The notes under the pieces were generated by a model. It searched no databases and was not told where the DNA came from. It worked only from the letters and a program-made list of their open reading frames with translations. A stretch of DNA of 64,000 nucleotides, from assembly GCA_009760855.2 (NCBI GenBank), contig WPIO01000013.1, positions 3,048,501 to 3,112,500 of the forward strand, written 5' to 3'. Positions 10,866-21,898 of the stretch are shown here, in pieces; the first letter of the stretch is position 1; every line of letters starts with the position of its first letter. Position numbers and translations under genes: made by a program. Source of the DNA: Cristatella mucedo. Taxonomy: Eukaryota > Bryozoa > Phylactolaemata > Cristatellidae.

Positions 10866-12060
10866 ATGTAATGCATCTCCGTCTGTAACTCAACAAAGCC
10901 ACAAAGGCTAAACGGATGTTTCGTAGAAGAGTTTTCTATAGCCCATTCAAAGCCTAAACGGCTTTCGGAACGTTTTTGGTAGCCAACAGACTGCATCTCA
11001 CACAACAAATATAAAGCAAGAGGCATAGCTGAGTCGGGAAGACAGTTGACGCGTTGACTAGCAGCAGGGAAGTAGCAGCTCAGGGCTGCTGGAAAGAATG
11101 TGCCACACTCGACAGCATGAGAGTAGATGTCGTGGCGCAAGAATTGTGCAAGTAAGTTCCACAGTCCAGGGCCTGCAAAGCAAAAGCTTCTATCGCCTGC
11201 GATCTTTAATCCTAGAAATGTAATGGCTAATTTATAGTCCATAGAGGACCAGCGGGTATGAGGAGGCTGAAACCGGTGCAGCAGCTTAACAAGGTATGTA
11301 GGACCGAAGCTATTTCGGGCCTTGTGGGTCAGCGGAAAAATTTGCTCTTTGCCTAATGGCCTTATTTGGTAGGCCAGCCAAAATAGGATTGCTATAATCT
11401 AGCCTAGACAGAACCAAGAAGCTAGTTAAATATTTTGCAAGCCACCAGCCACCACGGAAGACAGACAGCCCCTAATTTTAATGATCGAACGTGACGGCTA
11501 GTTATGGAGGCATGCTTCTTAATGAAACTTTCAAAATTTAGGCAGCTTTTAAAGACGACAACCAAACTCCGAGTACATGATGACGGTCGCACAGCACACC
11601 ACTTATTTAAAAGAGTAAAGTAATGTGGTCCAGCCGCAAGCTTGGGACGTCCTATGAGTATTAGTTCAGTTTTATTGTCGGTGAGTTTAAGGAAATATGT
11701 TGACATCCAGGATCGAATGTCTGCAAGGCAAGCATTCAGTTTATCGGTAGCTGTACAAGATTCCGAGGCTTAATCGGCACATAGAGCCGAGTATCATCTG
11801 CTTAGGAGTGATTAGCGATCTCATAGCCAGAATCACTTTACCCAGAGGTTCAGTATAAATAGAGAACAGCAAATTGCCGAGAACGGACCTTTGTGGAACT
11901 CCACAGGTGACTGGTCTGGTGGACGAGACTTTACCACCACACGACATGGGCTGAGAACGATCGAGAAAATGCGATTCGAACCACGCTAGTTCCTTGTCCG
12001 CCAGACTGATCGTTGTTTCAATCATTCAAGTAAGATATATTAGTAAGATCTTAAGCATAT
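10866..12060 (-). mobile_element. LINE-B, 5'-truncated copy with degenerate reverse transcriptase
   Basis: The minus strand ends with the LINE-B terminus (AGTTACAGACGGAGATGCAT). Reading upstream are C-terminal coding remnants (GDRSFCFAGPGLWNLL, ALSCYFPA) and, at 11741-12025, a reverse transcriptase piece with CGVPQRSVLGNLLFSIY. This corresponds to the GVPQGSVLGP motif of LINE reverse transcriptases. Stops and frameshifts divide the coding remnant. The copy is in the large intron of the minus-strand gene. Confidence 0.8.
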
Positions 12061-12149
12061 TTGTTAGATTGAAATGAAATCCTGCTTTCAAAGAGACCAA
12101 GCGATCTAACTTCAAAGCCCGTACGTTTTTTGCATTATTCAGTCATAAT

Positions 12150-13545
12150 AGTAACGATAATAATAATATTAATAATATTAACAATACATTTGATCTAGTG
12201 CCCTCGGAGAACTCAATCTCTTTCTAGGCACTTTACTTCTGCTGGAAAGGAAGCACGGTCAAATGGTTTGTGGTAGCATGCTCAATAAACAACAAGAATA
12301 ACGTGGTTAGAGGAGACATGCACAGGTTCAGCTTGCAAGTATGGTTGGTGGCAGCACGCACAGTGTCAGCACGCATAAGCACATTAAGGAAGAATCACAG
12401 GGACCCACGAAATGCTGTGATAAATACATGGATGCGTTTTTAATTTCTTTTTATATGTGGTCAACTCACGATATGTCGTGACGGAAGTTGGAAGTCAGCT
12501 CCAGGCTTTGGGAGCATACGAACTAAAGGCACGGTCTCCAAATGATTTGAGGTTTGTACGAGGTATTGGTATACGATTAGATTACGAAAAGTGAGTGGTA
12601 CTACGCTTAGCCTAGTGGGGAGTAGATTTAATTGGTAGGCTGGAGCCAAAGAATGAAGGGACCTAAAAGTGAGTGACAAAACCTTGAAGTCAATCCATTG
12701 CTTGACTGATCGCCAGTACAGGTCGGCGAGACGTGCTGTGATGTGGCAACAGCTACACTCACGACAGAGAAGCATAGCTGCAGAGTTTTGCACCAGCTGT
12801 AAGCGCATGATTGCACAGGCCGGAAGACCAGTAAGCAGTGAGTTACAGACGTCAATACGGGATGTGACAAATGCATGGACCAATTTAGATGTAGTATCCC
12901 TGCCTGAGCAAGCCCGAGTTTTAGCAAACTTATGCAGCTGAAAGTAGGCAGCATTCACTTTGGAACTGACGTGGTCGTCTGCTGAAAGGTCACTCTAGAA
13001 CATGACATCTGGATTTCGTGCAGATTCAATAGGAGATATGCTGGCAGAGCCGATTTTAGCGTAAACCTTTCTCATTTCCGATACACATTTGGTTTGCCCA
13101 TAACTAGTAAGTTGGTTTTACCATCATTCAATTGAAGAAAGTTTTCTGCCATTCGTGTGCAGATGTTATTAATACATTCAGCAAGGGAGTTCGTGTGCTG
13201 GAGGGAATTCGACGGGCTGGAGGGCTGGGAGGGATCAAACCAAAGGTACAACTGAGTGTCATTTGCATAGAAGTGAAAGCCTAGATTGTGCTGGGCAATT
13301 TCATCGGCAAGAGGGAGAGAAAAAACACGAAAAGAAGTGGGCCAAGCACGGAGCCCTGAAGTAACCCATATTTCAGAGGTTTATCGAATGATCTTTGTTC
13401 ATTCACATCACTACTCTGGAGTCTTCCACTGAGATTGAAGCTGAACCATGGTAATGCAGTGCCAGTGATGCCCAGGTGAGATGAGAGCCGCTATAGAATG
13501 ACTTGGTGATTGACAGTATCAAAAGCTCCCGATTGAATACTTGAT
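12150..13545 (-). mobile_element. LINE-A, 5'-truncated copy, ~1.4 kb
   Basis: The minus strand begins in the reverse transcriptase palm. The FYADDTQLYL box is mutated to FYANDTQLYL, so the catalytic Asp pair is broken. It continues through the C-terminal conserved block (DVCNSLLTGLPACAI, VQNSAAMLLCRE) to the (ATT)n-type tail near 12150. It contains frame breaks and is inactive. Confidence 0.85.
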
Positions 13546-14164
13546 AGTATTCAATATCCAAATTGCGTTGATTCGTACCTTCATCAAACACCTCCGCGAC
13601 ACCAACCGCTGCGGCATATGTCTAATTACAACCTCACACCTGTTTAACCTGCATATTTCTTTCTGATAATCTGCTGACCCTAAACGAATCTCTCCTTTCC
13701 CACATTGATGAACAAAATTAGTCTGCCTATGTATCTGTAAACAAAAGAGAGTTTTCATACCTATTCAAGCCGACTAATGAAACCCTATTAATAAGTCTGG
13801 ATTGGATTTCTGATTCTTGCTAGTTGCCACTCAGGTTGCCAACTTTCTCTTCGTCTAAGGATCTCAAAAAATCCGTTAATTAAGCAGTACACGTCGAAAT
13901 GAAAGGCATTGGAAAATTTCGGCGGTTATTCAAAAAGAGTTCTAATAAAGCCTCTCTTTAGTGTCAATAATGACATCAAGGGTACCAATAGGGATTGAAA
14001 CCTCTAGAAGCCTTAATCCTGCTCGGCTGGTCTAAATTGTCCTCAGTGTCACGGTCGGAATTATTTTCAGGTGAGTGAGAAAGACAGTCGGTCTGGTTAA
14101 TAATGCTCAGGAGTGCTTGTAGTTTCTCTTATCAGGCTATTTTCAATCACTACGTTTCGGCGGT
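13546..14164. other. Intronic stretch, nothing recognised
   Basis: No repeat family or exon recognised. There is an isolated CAG|GTGAGT string at 14069-14077 on the plus strand without an open exon before it. Confidence 0.35.
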
Positions 14165-14690
14165 TCGTCAATTATAATATATAATAATAATAATATTAAT
14201 GCATTTGTTTAGCGCCCCCATAGAACGTATTCTCTGTATATTACAGGTACTGCGAAGGACATGATCAAATGTTTAGTAGTAACAAGCACGATGCGAACAA
14301 GAATAATAGGATTAGATGTCAAATGGACATTGCCAGCATGTAAATAAGGTTAGTGGTAACATACACAGTATAAACATGCATAAGCACACAAAGAACAAAT
14401 CATAAGGACCCAACGTGCGCTTCAAAAAAAGTTAGTTTTAGCTTATTTTTACATGCCGTTAAGTTGGGATATCGTGACGCAAGTTGGGAGTAGCTGCCAG
14501 GCTTTGGGAGCATACCAACTAAAGGCACGGTATACGTAGTATTTGAGGTTGGTTCGAGACAAAGCTAAATAATTTGAGTCGAAAGAGCGGGTGGTACGAT
14601 GTCTAGCCTGGTTGGAGAGTAGTTCTGATAGTTAGGCTGGATTCCAAAGAATAAAGGGACCTGAAAGTGAGCGACGGAACCTTTATAGTA
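14165..14690 (-). mobile_element. LINE-A, 5'-truncated 3' end
   Basis: The minus strand ends with an ATT-type tail near 14165-14200. It carries the usual 3' untranslated sequence and the end of the coding region (the complement of GCATACCAACTAAAGGCACG). The copy is diverged, and its 5' end abuts the tail of the next copy. Confidence 0.75.
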
Positions 14691-15047
14691 ATAATAATTA
14701 TAATACACTTGATAAGGCGCCCTCAGAGAACTCAATCTCTTTCTAGGCACTTTACATTTACTGCAAAAGGAAATGCGATTGAATGGTGAGTAACCTTATG
14801 CTTGATAAATAACATAAATAGCATGGTTAGGGGTGACATGCACAGGGTCAACATGCAAGTGTGGTTAGCGGCAGCATGCACAGTGTCAGCACGAATAAGT
14901 GCATAACCTTAAAGTTGATACCCTGCTTGATTGGGAGCCAGTGCAGGTAGACGAGAAGTTGTGCGATGAGGCAGTTTCGACGCTCACGGCAGACAACCCT
15001 AGCTGGAGTTTTTTCCAAACCGTAAGCAAATGGTCTGACTACCACTA
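14691..15047 (-). mobile_element. LINE-A, 5'-truncated 3' end
   Basis: Second of three consecutive minus-strand copies. The (ATT)n tail is at 14691-14703, followed by the GATAAGGCGCCCTCAGAGAA-type terminus and a short coding remnant (RRNCLIAQLLVYLHWLPIKQ). An internal deletion joins the 3' untranslated part to the coding part near 14907. Confidence 0.75.
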
Positions 15048-15057
15048 ATCATTCGAC

Positions 15058-15676
15058 CATAATAATAATAATAATAATAATGCACTTGATAAAGCGCCCT
15101 CTGAGAACTCAATCTCTCTCTAGACGCTTTACATTTGCTGCAAAGGGAAATGCAATTGAATGGTGAGTAATATCATGCTTGATAAACAAACAAAATGAAT
15201 AACATGGTTAGGGGTGACATGCACAGGGTCAGCATGCAAATGTGGTTAGTGGCAGCATGCACAGTGTCAGCACGCATAAGCACATCAAGGAAGAATCACA
15301 GGGACCCACTAAATGCTGTCCTAAATAGGTGTGTTTTCAAGTTATTTTTAAATGTGGTCAGGGGATGTTCTGACGCAGGTCGGGAGGGAGTTCCAGGTTT
15401 TGGGAGCAAACGAACTAATGAATTTTATTTAATATAATATAATTATAATTATATAATTATAATAAATATAATACAATTATAATTATAATATAATTTAATA
15501 TAATTGAATTTTATTTTATTGAAGTCAATCCGTTGCTTGACTGGTAGCCAGTGCAGGTCGGCGAGAAGTGGAGTAATGTGGCAACTGCGACGCTCACGAC
15601 AGACAAGGCTAGCTGCGGAGTTTTGCACCAGCTGCAATCGCCTGGTCGCACATGCCGGTAGGCATGTGCGACCAGG
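15058..15676 (-). mobile_element. LINE-A, 5'-truncated, with internal AT-rich replacement and fold-back end
   Basis: The (ATT)n tail is at 15058-15080, and the 3' untranslated region is typical to about 15416. Then comes ~100 bases of AAT/ATT low-complexity DNA, after which LINE-A resumes at 15521 (GAAGTCAATCCGTTGCTTGA). The 5' end at 15641-15676 is a perfect 16-base hairpin. Confidence 0.8.
15641..15676. repeat. Perfect 16-bp inverted repeat with 4-bp loop
   Basis: CCTGGTCGCACATGCC, loop GGTA, GGCATGTGCGACCAGG. The left arm is LINE-A sequence and the right arm is its exact complement, placed at the truncation point. Confidence 0.95.
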
Positions 15677-15961
15677 CATGCCTTCGAGAGTTTACGCTTA
15701 GCGTTTAGAGGTGCAATTTTTTCTCGATACTGTTAGCATTTGAGAAAGGAATCTTCATTCTCAAACCTCTGATCTAGCTAGCAGTGCACACATCAAATGG
15801 AATGTCGCCATATTGTGTGGTGTGGAACATTGAATGCTCTCGCTGCAAATTCCCAACCCAAGCATAACAAAAACTATTCCTACAGCTAGTGACAGTTTGC
15901 ATCGGTATTGAAGTACAGTAATAAGCGAATTTCAAACTTGCTGGTATTTAGTTTTACTAAC

Positions 15962-16117
15962 CTTGGGGAACTTAGAAAGCCAGTTCGGTCAGCTTCTCTA
16001 ACGACACAAGCCGCTGACATCTGGACAGCTTCGCTGCCATGTGCGCCACCGTTGCCCCCTGCTTCAGGGCACACGTTGATAACCGACAGCGTTGCAGGAA
16101 AAGATGGAGCGAGGTAC
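15962..16117 (-). CDS. Internal exon, juxtamembrane cytoplasmic segment of unrecognised membrane protein
   Basis: A 156-base exon with acceptor CATCTTCATCTTGGACAG and donor CCCCAAG|GTTAGT. Its first base completes the AG left by the transmembrane exon 21313-21476 to give Arg. It has 51 codons without a stop and ends with AG, matching exon 6122-6318. It encodes YLAPSFPATLSVINVCPEAG, then GNGGAHGSEAVQMSAACVVR, then EADRTGFLSSP. No domain recognised. Caution: the opposite strand is also open here (15908-16183). It has a TACTAAC branch-point-like string (15955-15961), a CTTAG acceptor and a natural stop, so a plus-strand terminal exon is an alternative. I favour minus because its phases connect on both sides. 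Confidence 0.55.
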
Positions 16118-16199
16118 CTGTCCAAGATGAAGATGGCCGAGCATACTGGCGAGCGATTACAGATCGTGATGCCGGCTGCTTGATTCTGGCTAGAATCGT

Positions 16200-17330
16200 A
16201 CTGTAGTGCAAAGATTCTCAAGGAAAAAAGCTTTGCGTTATACGGACCCTAGAAATCTGATCGGTTATTATGAATGATGACTACGCTGGCGATTTTTTAA
16301 TTTGGACTTGCTTTGAAATTCTATTGACCGGCAATTGATATTCTTCCTTTGCTGTCAGCATATTTAGTACTTTCGGCTCGAGATGTGTTTTTTAAATGTT
16401 TGCAATTTCAACTCCGAGCAGCTATATGAGCTATGAAAGCTCAACGTGAAAAGATTTGCTAAACGACACGATCGCACCACGCTTCAGCGTATACGTTCAA
16501 AGCTTTTATATTACTTAGCGCACAAATTTGCTGCAGTACTGTAGGTACCTTATAGGGGATATTTTCTGGGCAGTCGAATTTACAGCACAATGAGCAGCGT
16601 CTAAATAACTACAGTAAGTAAAACGTCCGCTATGAGCACGCTAGCTACTTTAGGTATTTGTATTTGGCAGTCTAGCAGCATCAGGCAATTTGACCAGCAT
16701 CAATACTATTAGGCGCTTTCTCTGCGCTTAGTGAACTCGCAGAGCACCGACATCAAATAATTAACGAGTAAGAGTTTCGTACGGGTGCTAGAACTACAAT
16801 AATTACTGCCGCAATAAGCAGTATTAACGATTTGACCGGCGCTTACTAAGTGGTAATACGTGAAAGTAGAAATTATGTCAAAAACGTCTTTGTTAAGTAA
16901 ATAAGTACTGCTCATTGTGTCGTAATTTATATTTTAGAAAATTAAGATTACAAGTTTGCTTGAACAGTAATAACGGACTTTTATTATGAGTACCACAATC
17001 AAACCGAGATCAATCGCGGGGAAATTTGATTTGAAAATTAAAAAACATGCATGCATTACTTTAAGCTCAGCCGAAATAACGGGCCGATAGGCTGGCCCGT
17101 CGCTAAGACTTACAGTCCCGGTCACGCTTTTTTATTTTTATCAGTTCTACGGAGATATAATCTCCGCAGTGTTCAAGCACACAATTAAATAGTGCACTGA
17201 TAGAAAGCCTGGTCATCACTATTTTAGAATTCGATGCAAAATTGCATGTTCAATTTTTAACGATCAGAGAGCACGTTTGAACTAAATATGCATTTTAGTA
17301 AATTATCTTTCTTAAGATTTGTATGTGTTA
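16200..17330. other. Intronic stretch, nothing recognised
   Basis: AT-rich DNA without long frames, recognised repeats or splice-bordered exons, within the inferred 5.2-kb intron after the transmembrane exon. Confidence 0.35.
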
Positions 17331-17334
17331 CTCC

Positions 17335-17540
17335 TTCCATGCTAGTCACTACCTCAACTGCTCTCCTGACTCGGCTATGCTTCCAGCTTTCTCTTTGTTG
17401 AGTGAGACGAAGTATGTCGGCTACCGAATGCGTACCGAAAGCCGCTTAGGCTGTGGGTGCGCTATACAAAACTCTCCTGCGTAATACCCACATGGTCTTG
17501 ATGACTTTCTGGAGTTACAGACGGAGATACATTACGTAGC
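17335..17540 (+). mobile_element. LINE-B 3' end fragment
   Basis: CTCAACTGCTCTCCTGACTC through ACCGAATGCGTACCGAAAGC and CTCTCCTGCGTAATACCCAC to GGAGTTACAGACGGAGATAC and ATTACG. It is the LINE-B terminus with a little C-terminal coding remnant, 5'-truncated. Confidence 0.8.
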
Positions 17541-17544
17541 TCCA

Positions 17545-18495
17545 AAATCGTAGCAATACTATAAATATAACTAGGGGCAGAGCCCAACGTGACATCAGTG
17601 ACTTTTTTTACGAATCCGCGAGCATATTTTCGAAATTATGTAGGTTAATTGATTTTCATTAATTGTAGCAATATTTTGCCGCACTATGAGTGCACTGAGG
17701 CTGCCGTGTAACTAAGAGTTTTGTTGCTGAAAATGTGTTTTAGATCTATTGTGAAATCTTCTTGCGCAAAAAAATATTTTCACCGTCGTCTATATGGCTG
17801 GAACAACCAGTTCCGATCGTGTTAAGAATAGAAGCCCATTGCGACTTGCCAAGTTTTAAAACTGAATCAAGCAGTGTATTATGAAGCTTTACCTCTACAT
17901 AAACTATGTTGCATTATAAAGTGCGTGGTGAGTGTTCTTTACAACCAAAACTTGTGAAGAAACTTTTTTATTTTTCGACCCTAAACCTAACACTCGTTTG
18001 ACGCTACAGCACCCATAGGGACGTCTTAACCCCAGTCTGCTAGACTATAAGTTAAACAATACGAAAGTTACTATTGTGCAAGAATTAATGATCCGTTTCT
18101 GATTCTAGGTGTTTAAAAATTTATATTCCGTGTGCAGCAGGCCTGGAGAGCTCTGTAACACGTAGTGTATGTTTTTACAATCATAGAGATCCAGAAATAA
18201 GATTCCAGCGAAGACAGACCCCTTCGGCTTATGGAACCTTTACAAAGGAGGAAATTGCGAGAAATCATTATCGGTAAGCAGTTTAAATGGCTAACATCTC
18301 CTGGCTTTTGAAGGAGTTCATCTCGAAAACAGGCAAATTAAATTCAGTCATTTTCATGCTTATCTTAGTATTCTTGAACAATCGTAGCCAAACTACTACT
18401 CTAAAAAAGTAATAATTACTACCTTCGTTTTTCATTCATGGCTACAGTGATATTTATTTAAAGCCCCGAGTAATTTTTTTGTTACACAGAAACTG
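17545..18495. other. Intronic AT-rich stretch, nothing recognised
   Basis: No open frame of note, no recognised repeat and no splice-bordered exon. Confidence 0.35.
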
Positions 18496-18499
18496 ATCA

Positions 18500-19315
18500 T
18501 CAACGATAGAACTAACTTGATAGTTTTATCAGCAAACCTGATGTTACTCAAAAACTAGAAATGCTGACCCTCAAAATGGGCTCGGCTATCTCTCTTGCAG
18601 AAACTTCAAACAATTTTAATTTCTGGCTCCACGGTAACCTCTCACTAGACGACCGCATCGGTTCTAAGTCAGCCTACTTTCAGCTACGCACCATTAGAAG
18701 GATTTGGATTTTCCCAGATGACAATGAAACACAGTCAAGCTGGTCCATACATTCGTGACATTCTGTCGAGACTCCTGTAACTACCTACTTGCACGTCTTC
18801 TGGCCTGTGCAATTGGACCGCTTACAGTCGGTGAAAACTCCGTAGCAGCGATTGTCTTTCGTGATCGTCAGAGCTGCCAACGTGCACCAGTTCCCTGCCA
18901 TCTTCGCGGGCTCTTCATCAAACAGCGCAACGTCTTCGAGACGCGTCGCTCAGTTTGGGGCCCTTTCATTCTTCGATCGAGTCTACCTATCGGAAACACT
19001 ACCTAATAAGGTTTTCCATCGTATGCGACCCATCAATGTCACGAGTCTTTTAGCTGGGCCTCTAGCCTCTAACCTCAAATCCTGCTTCGAGGCCACTCCT
19101 TCAGTTCCTATGCTTGCGAAGCGTGGATTCACTGACAAATGACATCGCGAAATCTCCTCGATTTTGCGATATCTAAAAATAAGTTAAAAATCCACCCGTT
19201 CCTCTGGTCCTTCTACTCAAAAACTCGGCTGGCGCTATATTAAATGGCGTGCAATCTAACTAGGCACTATATACGTGTTTCATTATTATTATTGTTATTA
19301 TTATTATTATTTGAC
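18500..19315 (+). mobile_element. LINE-A, old diverged 5'-truncated copy
   Basis: Recognisable blocks in order: ACTAACTTGATAGTTTTATC, CTCACTAGACGACCGCATCG, CTTCTGGCCTGTGCAATTGG, then a degraded terminus and an ATT-rich tail at 19283-19312. The frame is broken many times. This is among the most diverged LINE-A copies here. Confidence 0.65.
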
Positions 19316-19319
19316 GCCA

Positions 19320-21070
19320 CTTGATTGTTGTAAATATTTCCTATTGAGAAAGATCCGATGTAGTCGTCGTTAGAGCTGTTACTTAGGAAATCTAATAAAT
19401 TAAGTTCAATGTTACCTGTCGCCACATCCTGCAGAGCAACTATGCACGTCATCGGATGGCTTCAGCAGAGTGTTCACCAGCATCAGTTCCTGGCTGCCCC
19501 TGCAACCAGCCTGCGCCTTCAGCGCCACGCCCTAACTCAATGACATGGTAGTTAGCATAATGTGGCGGACAGCCAAAACCTACGAGCGATTTAATAAAGA
19601 AGCAGTTGGACTTATCCATTCGTTTGCAATCTTGAAAAATAGTAATTATAGAGTCATTTAAATAGCAGCTATATGTAGACCTGGCTTCTTGGAAGTAAAT
19701 TCCAGAATGTAAGCCCGATCGAAGCACATTCTCACAGCGAGCACTTCTTTTCACACCCCGCCTCCAACAGCTTCTCCTCTACCACGTCAGCACGCTGTAC
19801 CGGAACGCTAACCCCATAGTCATATTAATAAACTGGAACTTTTTCGTCATGCGAGGCCGAAGGGAAGACATCGTTCATTTTGTAACTTTCTAAATTAAAT
19901 CTGCTGCCCGCGGCGTTAGATGCTCGCAAGTAAGAGTGCGGGGTGCTTTACTCACGACAGAATACGTAAGCACAGCTGCCCGCTTTCTTGACACAGCGCG
20001 TTTGCATGTCGCAATGAGTGTTCGAGTATGCTTTTGCGAGCCTAAACGTATTACGTGTGCGTGAACATAACGCGCCACCCGTCCACGTTTGGCGTGCCTG
20101 CTTGCAAGCAACCTCGCGGCTGAACCACTCAATTTTCATGCGGCTGGGTAGCCATCATGATTTTTTTTAGAAGCTTCTGCAATAACCTTCCTCAGACTCC
20201 CGAGTGCAGATTAACCGCAATGTGAAGGGCGACGTATATAGTTGGCTAATAATTCGCGACATGAAGCGGCTAATTAAATAAATCGGGCTTTACAACTTCG
20301 ACGACTTTGATATGTAGAACTTGCTTTTTTTGGGCACATTCGTGCTTACACCGCTCATGCAATCAGAATGCCAACGGTCCCTAAATGGTCCTGCTTGCCG
20401 ATATCGCAGCCATGAATTAATATAACAATTGATAATTAATATAATAAATTCAAGACCAATACTATAGCTAGCGGCTTAAAAAATTAGCAACTATAACGCA
20501 TTTACCTGATCAGAGCAACTAACGTCATGGACAGAAGAAGGAGAAAACGGAACGTAAAGGCCGAGAGGACGTCATTTACCTCTCTCTGTACTATGAAACT
20601 CAGATAGAAATTGGACACGAAATCGAGAATCCAATTTAACGCGCTTAGGAGGCTCTAATAGGTTGGCTAAAACTGTGTCTTACGAAGCAATGTAAATTGA
20701 TAGCCACATGCGAACAAGGCAATTTTAAAAGCAGCAAAATAGAATGGATATGAATCTGGGAAAATCGCTTTTAATTTCTAATGAATTGGCCTAAACTAAG
20801 ACTGCTGTGAGTATGTCCACTGATGAGTGATGCAGAGATCGCACGCTCGTGAGATAAACTAAGCCAAAATATTTCCCTTCGCTTTCGTATCCCGCTGCTG
20901 ACATGGAAAACCACACGGAACTCCTTGTGCGTATCGCCGGGTGAATTTTTCAGAGCCCATCTTCCGGCCGTGGACTATCAGATGCGTCAGATCAATTTGC
21001 CACCACCGGCTAATCGGTGATGGCAGAATCCGCAATCACCAATAGATAGAGCCGGCGGTAAATCTGACAG
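19320..21070. other. Intronic stretch, no supported gene
   Basis: Short frames only. The open minus frames at 19449-19754 and 19890-20139 have no convincing splice borders. No repeat recognised. Confidence 0.35.
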
Positions 21071-21076
21071 GCATAC

Positions 21077-21122
21077 GGATCGATCGGACGGATCGGACGG
21101 ATCAATCGGATCATCGATCGAT
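21077..21122. repeat. Short GGATCGGAC / ATCGATC repeat
   Basis: GGATCGATCGGACGGATCGG then ACGGATCAATCGGATCATCG ATCGATC: a 9-10-base degenerate direct repeat, partly palindromic, about 200 bases past the donor of the transmembrane exon. Confidence 0.7.
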
Positions 21123-21312
21123 CTGCCACATCGGTGTCACATTGAGGACAGCCTTACCAGCGACGGAGGCAGCGTAGCAACGGCAGGCGTGTGCATTTTG
21201 TTATGCGAATATAAATGCTGCAAATACATCTGTAAATACAAAGCTTTGCTTCGACAGTGCACGGTGCAGACATTTTCACACACTGGCCAAACGTTGCGGC
21301 ATGCGGCCTTAC

Positions 21313-21476
21313 CTTTTCTGCTGTAGTCGGTGTGTGCAGTGTTTACAGAGCGCGATGACGACGACGACAAAAATAAGACCGCCAATGACGCCCGACACTA
21401 GTATGACGAAGGCCATATACGACGGCAGGCCACCGGATCTGTCCGTGGGCGCGATCGCCGAGACGGCGGCATTTGT
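21313..21476 (-). CDS. Transmembrane-segment exon of an unrecognised single-pass membrane protein
   Basis: A 164-base exon with acceptor GGCTGTCATTTCAG and donor CAGAAAAG|GTAAGG. It has 54 in-frame codons followed by AG, a phase-2 end. Residues 1-19 (TNAAVSAIAPTDRSGGLPS) are polar. About residues 20-43 form a strongly hydrophobic helix (MAFVILVSGVIGG then LIFVVVVIAL). CKHCTHRLQQK follows, a basic stop-transfer segment with juxtamembrane Cys that could be palmitoylated. The positive-inside rule puts the C-terminal side in the cytoplasm. The composition contrast with other frames and both strong splice sites make this the best exon in the window. The family is unknown. The next exon in phase is 15962-16117. 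Confidence 0.7.
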
Positions 21477-21898
21477 CTGAAATGACAGCCACTGTCGGCA
21501 TGTACCAAGGCACCAAAGGCTGTTATGCATGCAGTGTTGAGCGCACGCTGCTGCTGCTCAACAACGGCCGTCGAGCCACTAGCTGTACAGTAGAAGACGT
21601 CCTGGCGTATTGCTGGCATCTTTTATGGAGCTCAAATTACAGCGCGCTCAACCTAGATCTAATACGGTTTTTAATCTCGAGAAATATTCACCGAAAAAGA
21701 GACCCGTGAGAAAAAGTGTCCGTGTATGTAATGCAGCGGAAGTGTCCAAGACTGGGTGCAATAAAGGAAACTCTCCCCGCGCGATAGCCACTTTGCTCAC
21801 ATGGCTCACATTCGAAGTGACGCCTGCAGGCAAGCAAGCTTGTACATTTCGAAGTACGTGTAGACGTACGTATTACGTATCTATAAGTACGCGTAGGC

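Noticed and set aside
12669-12941. Plus-strand 90-codon frame, and similar frames at 15504 and 31134
   Set aside because: The antisense shadow of the conserved LINE-A coding block; it appears wherever LINE-A occurs.
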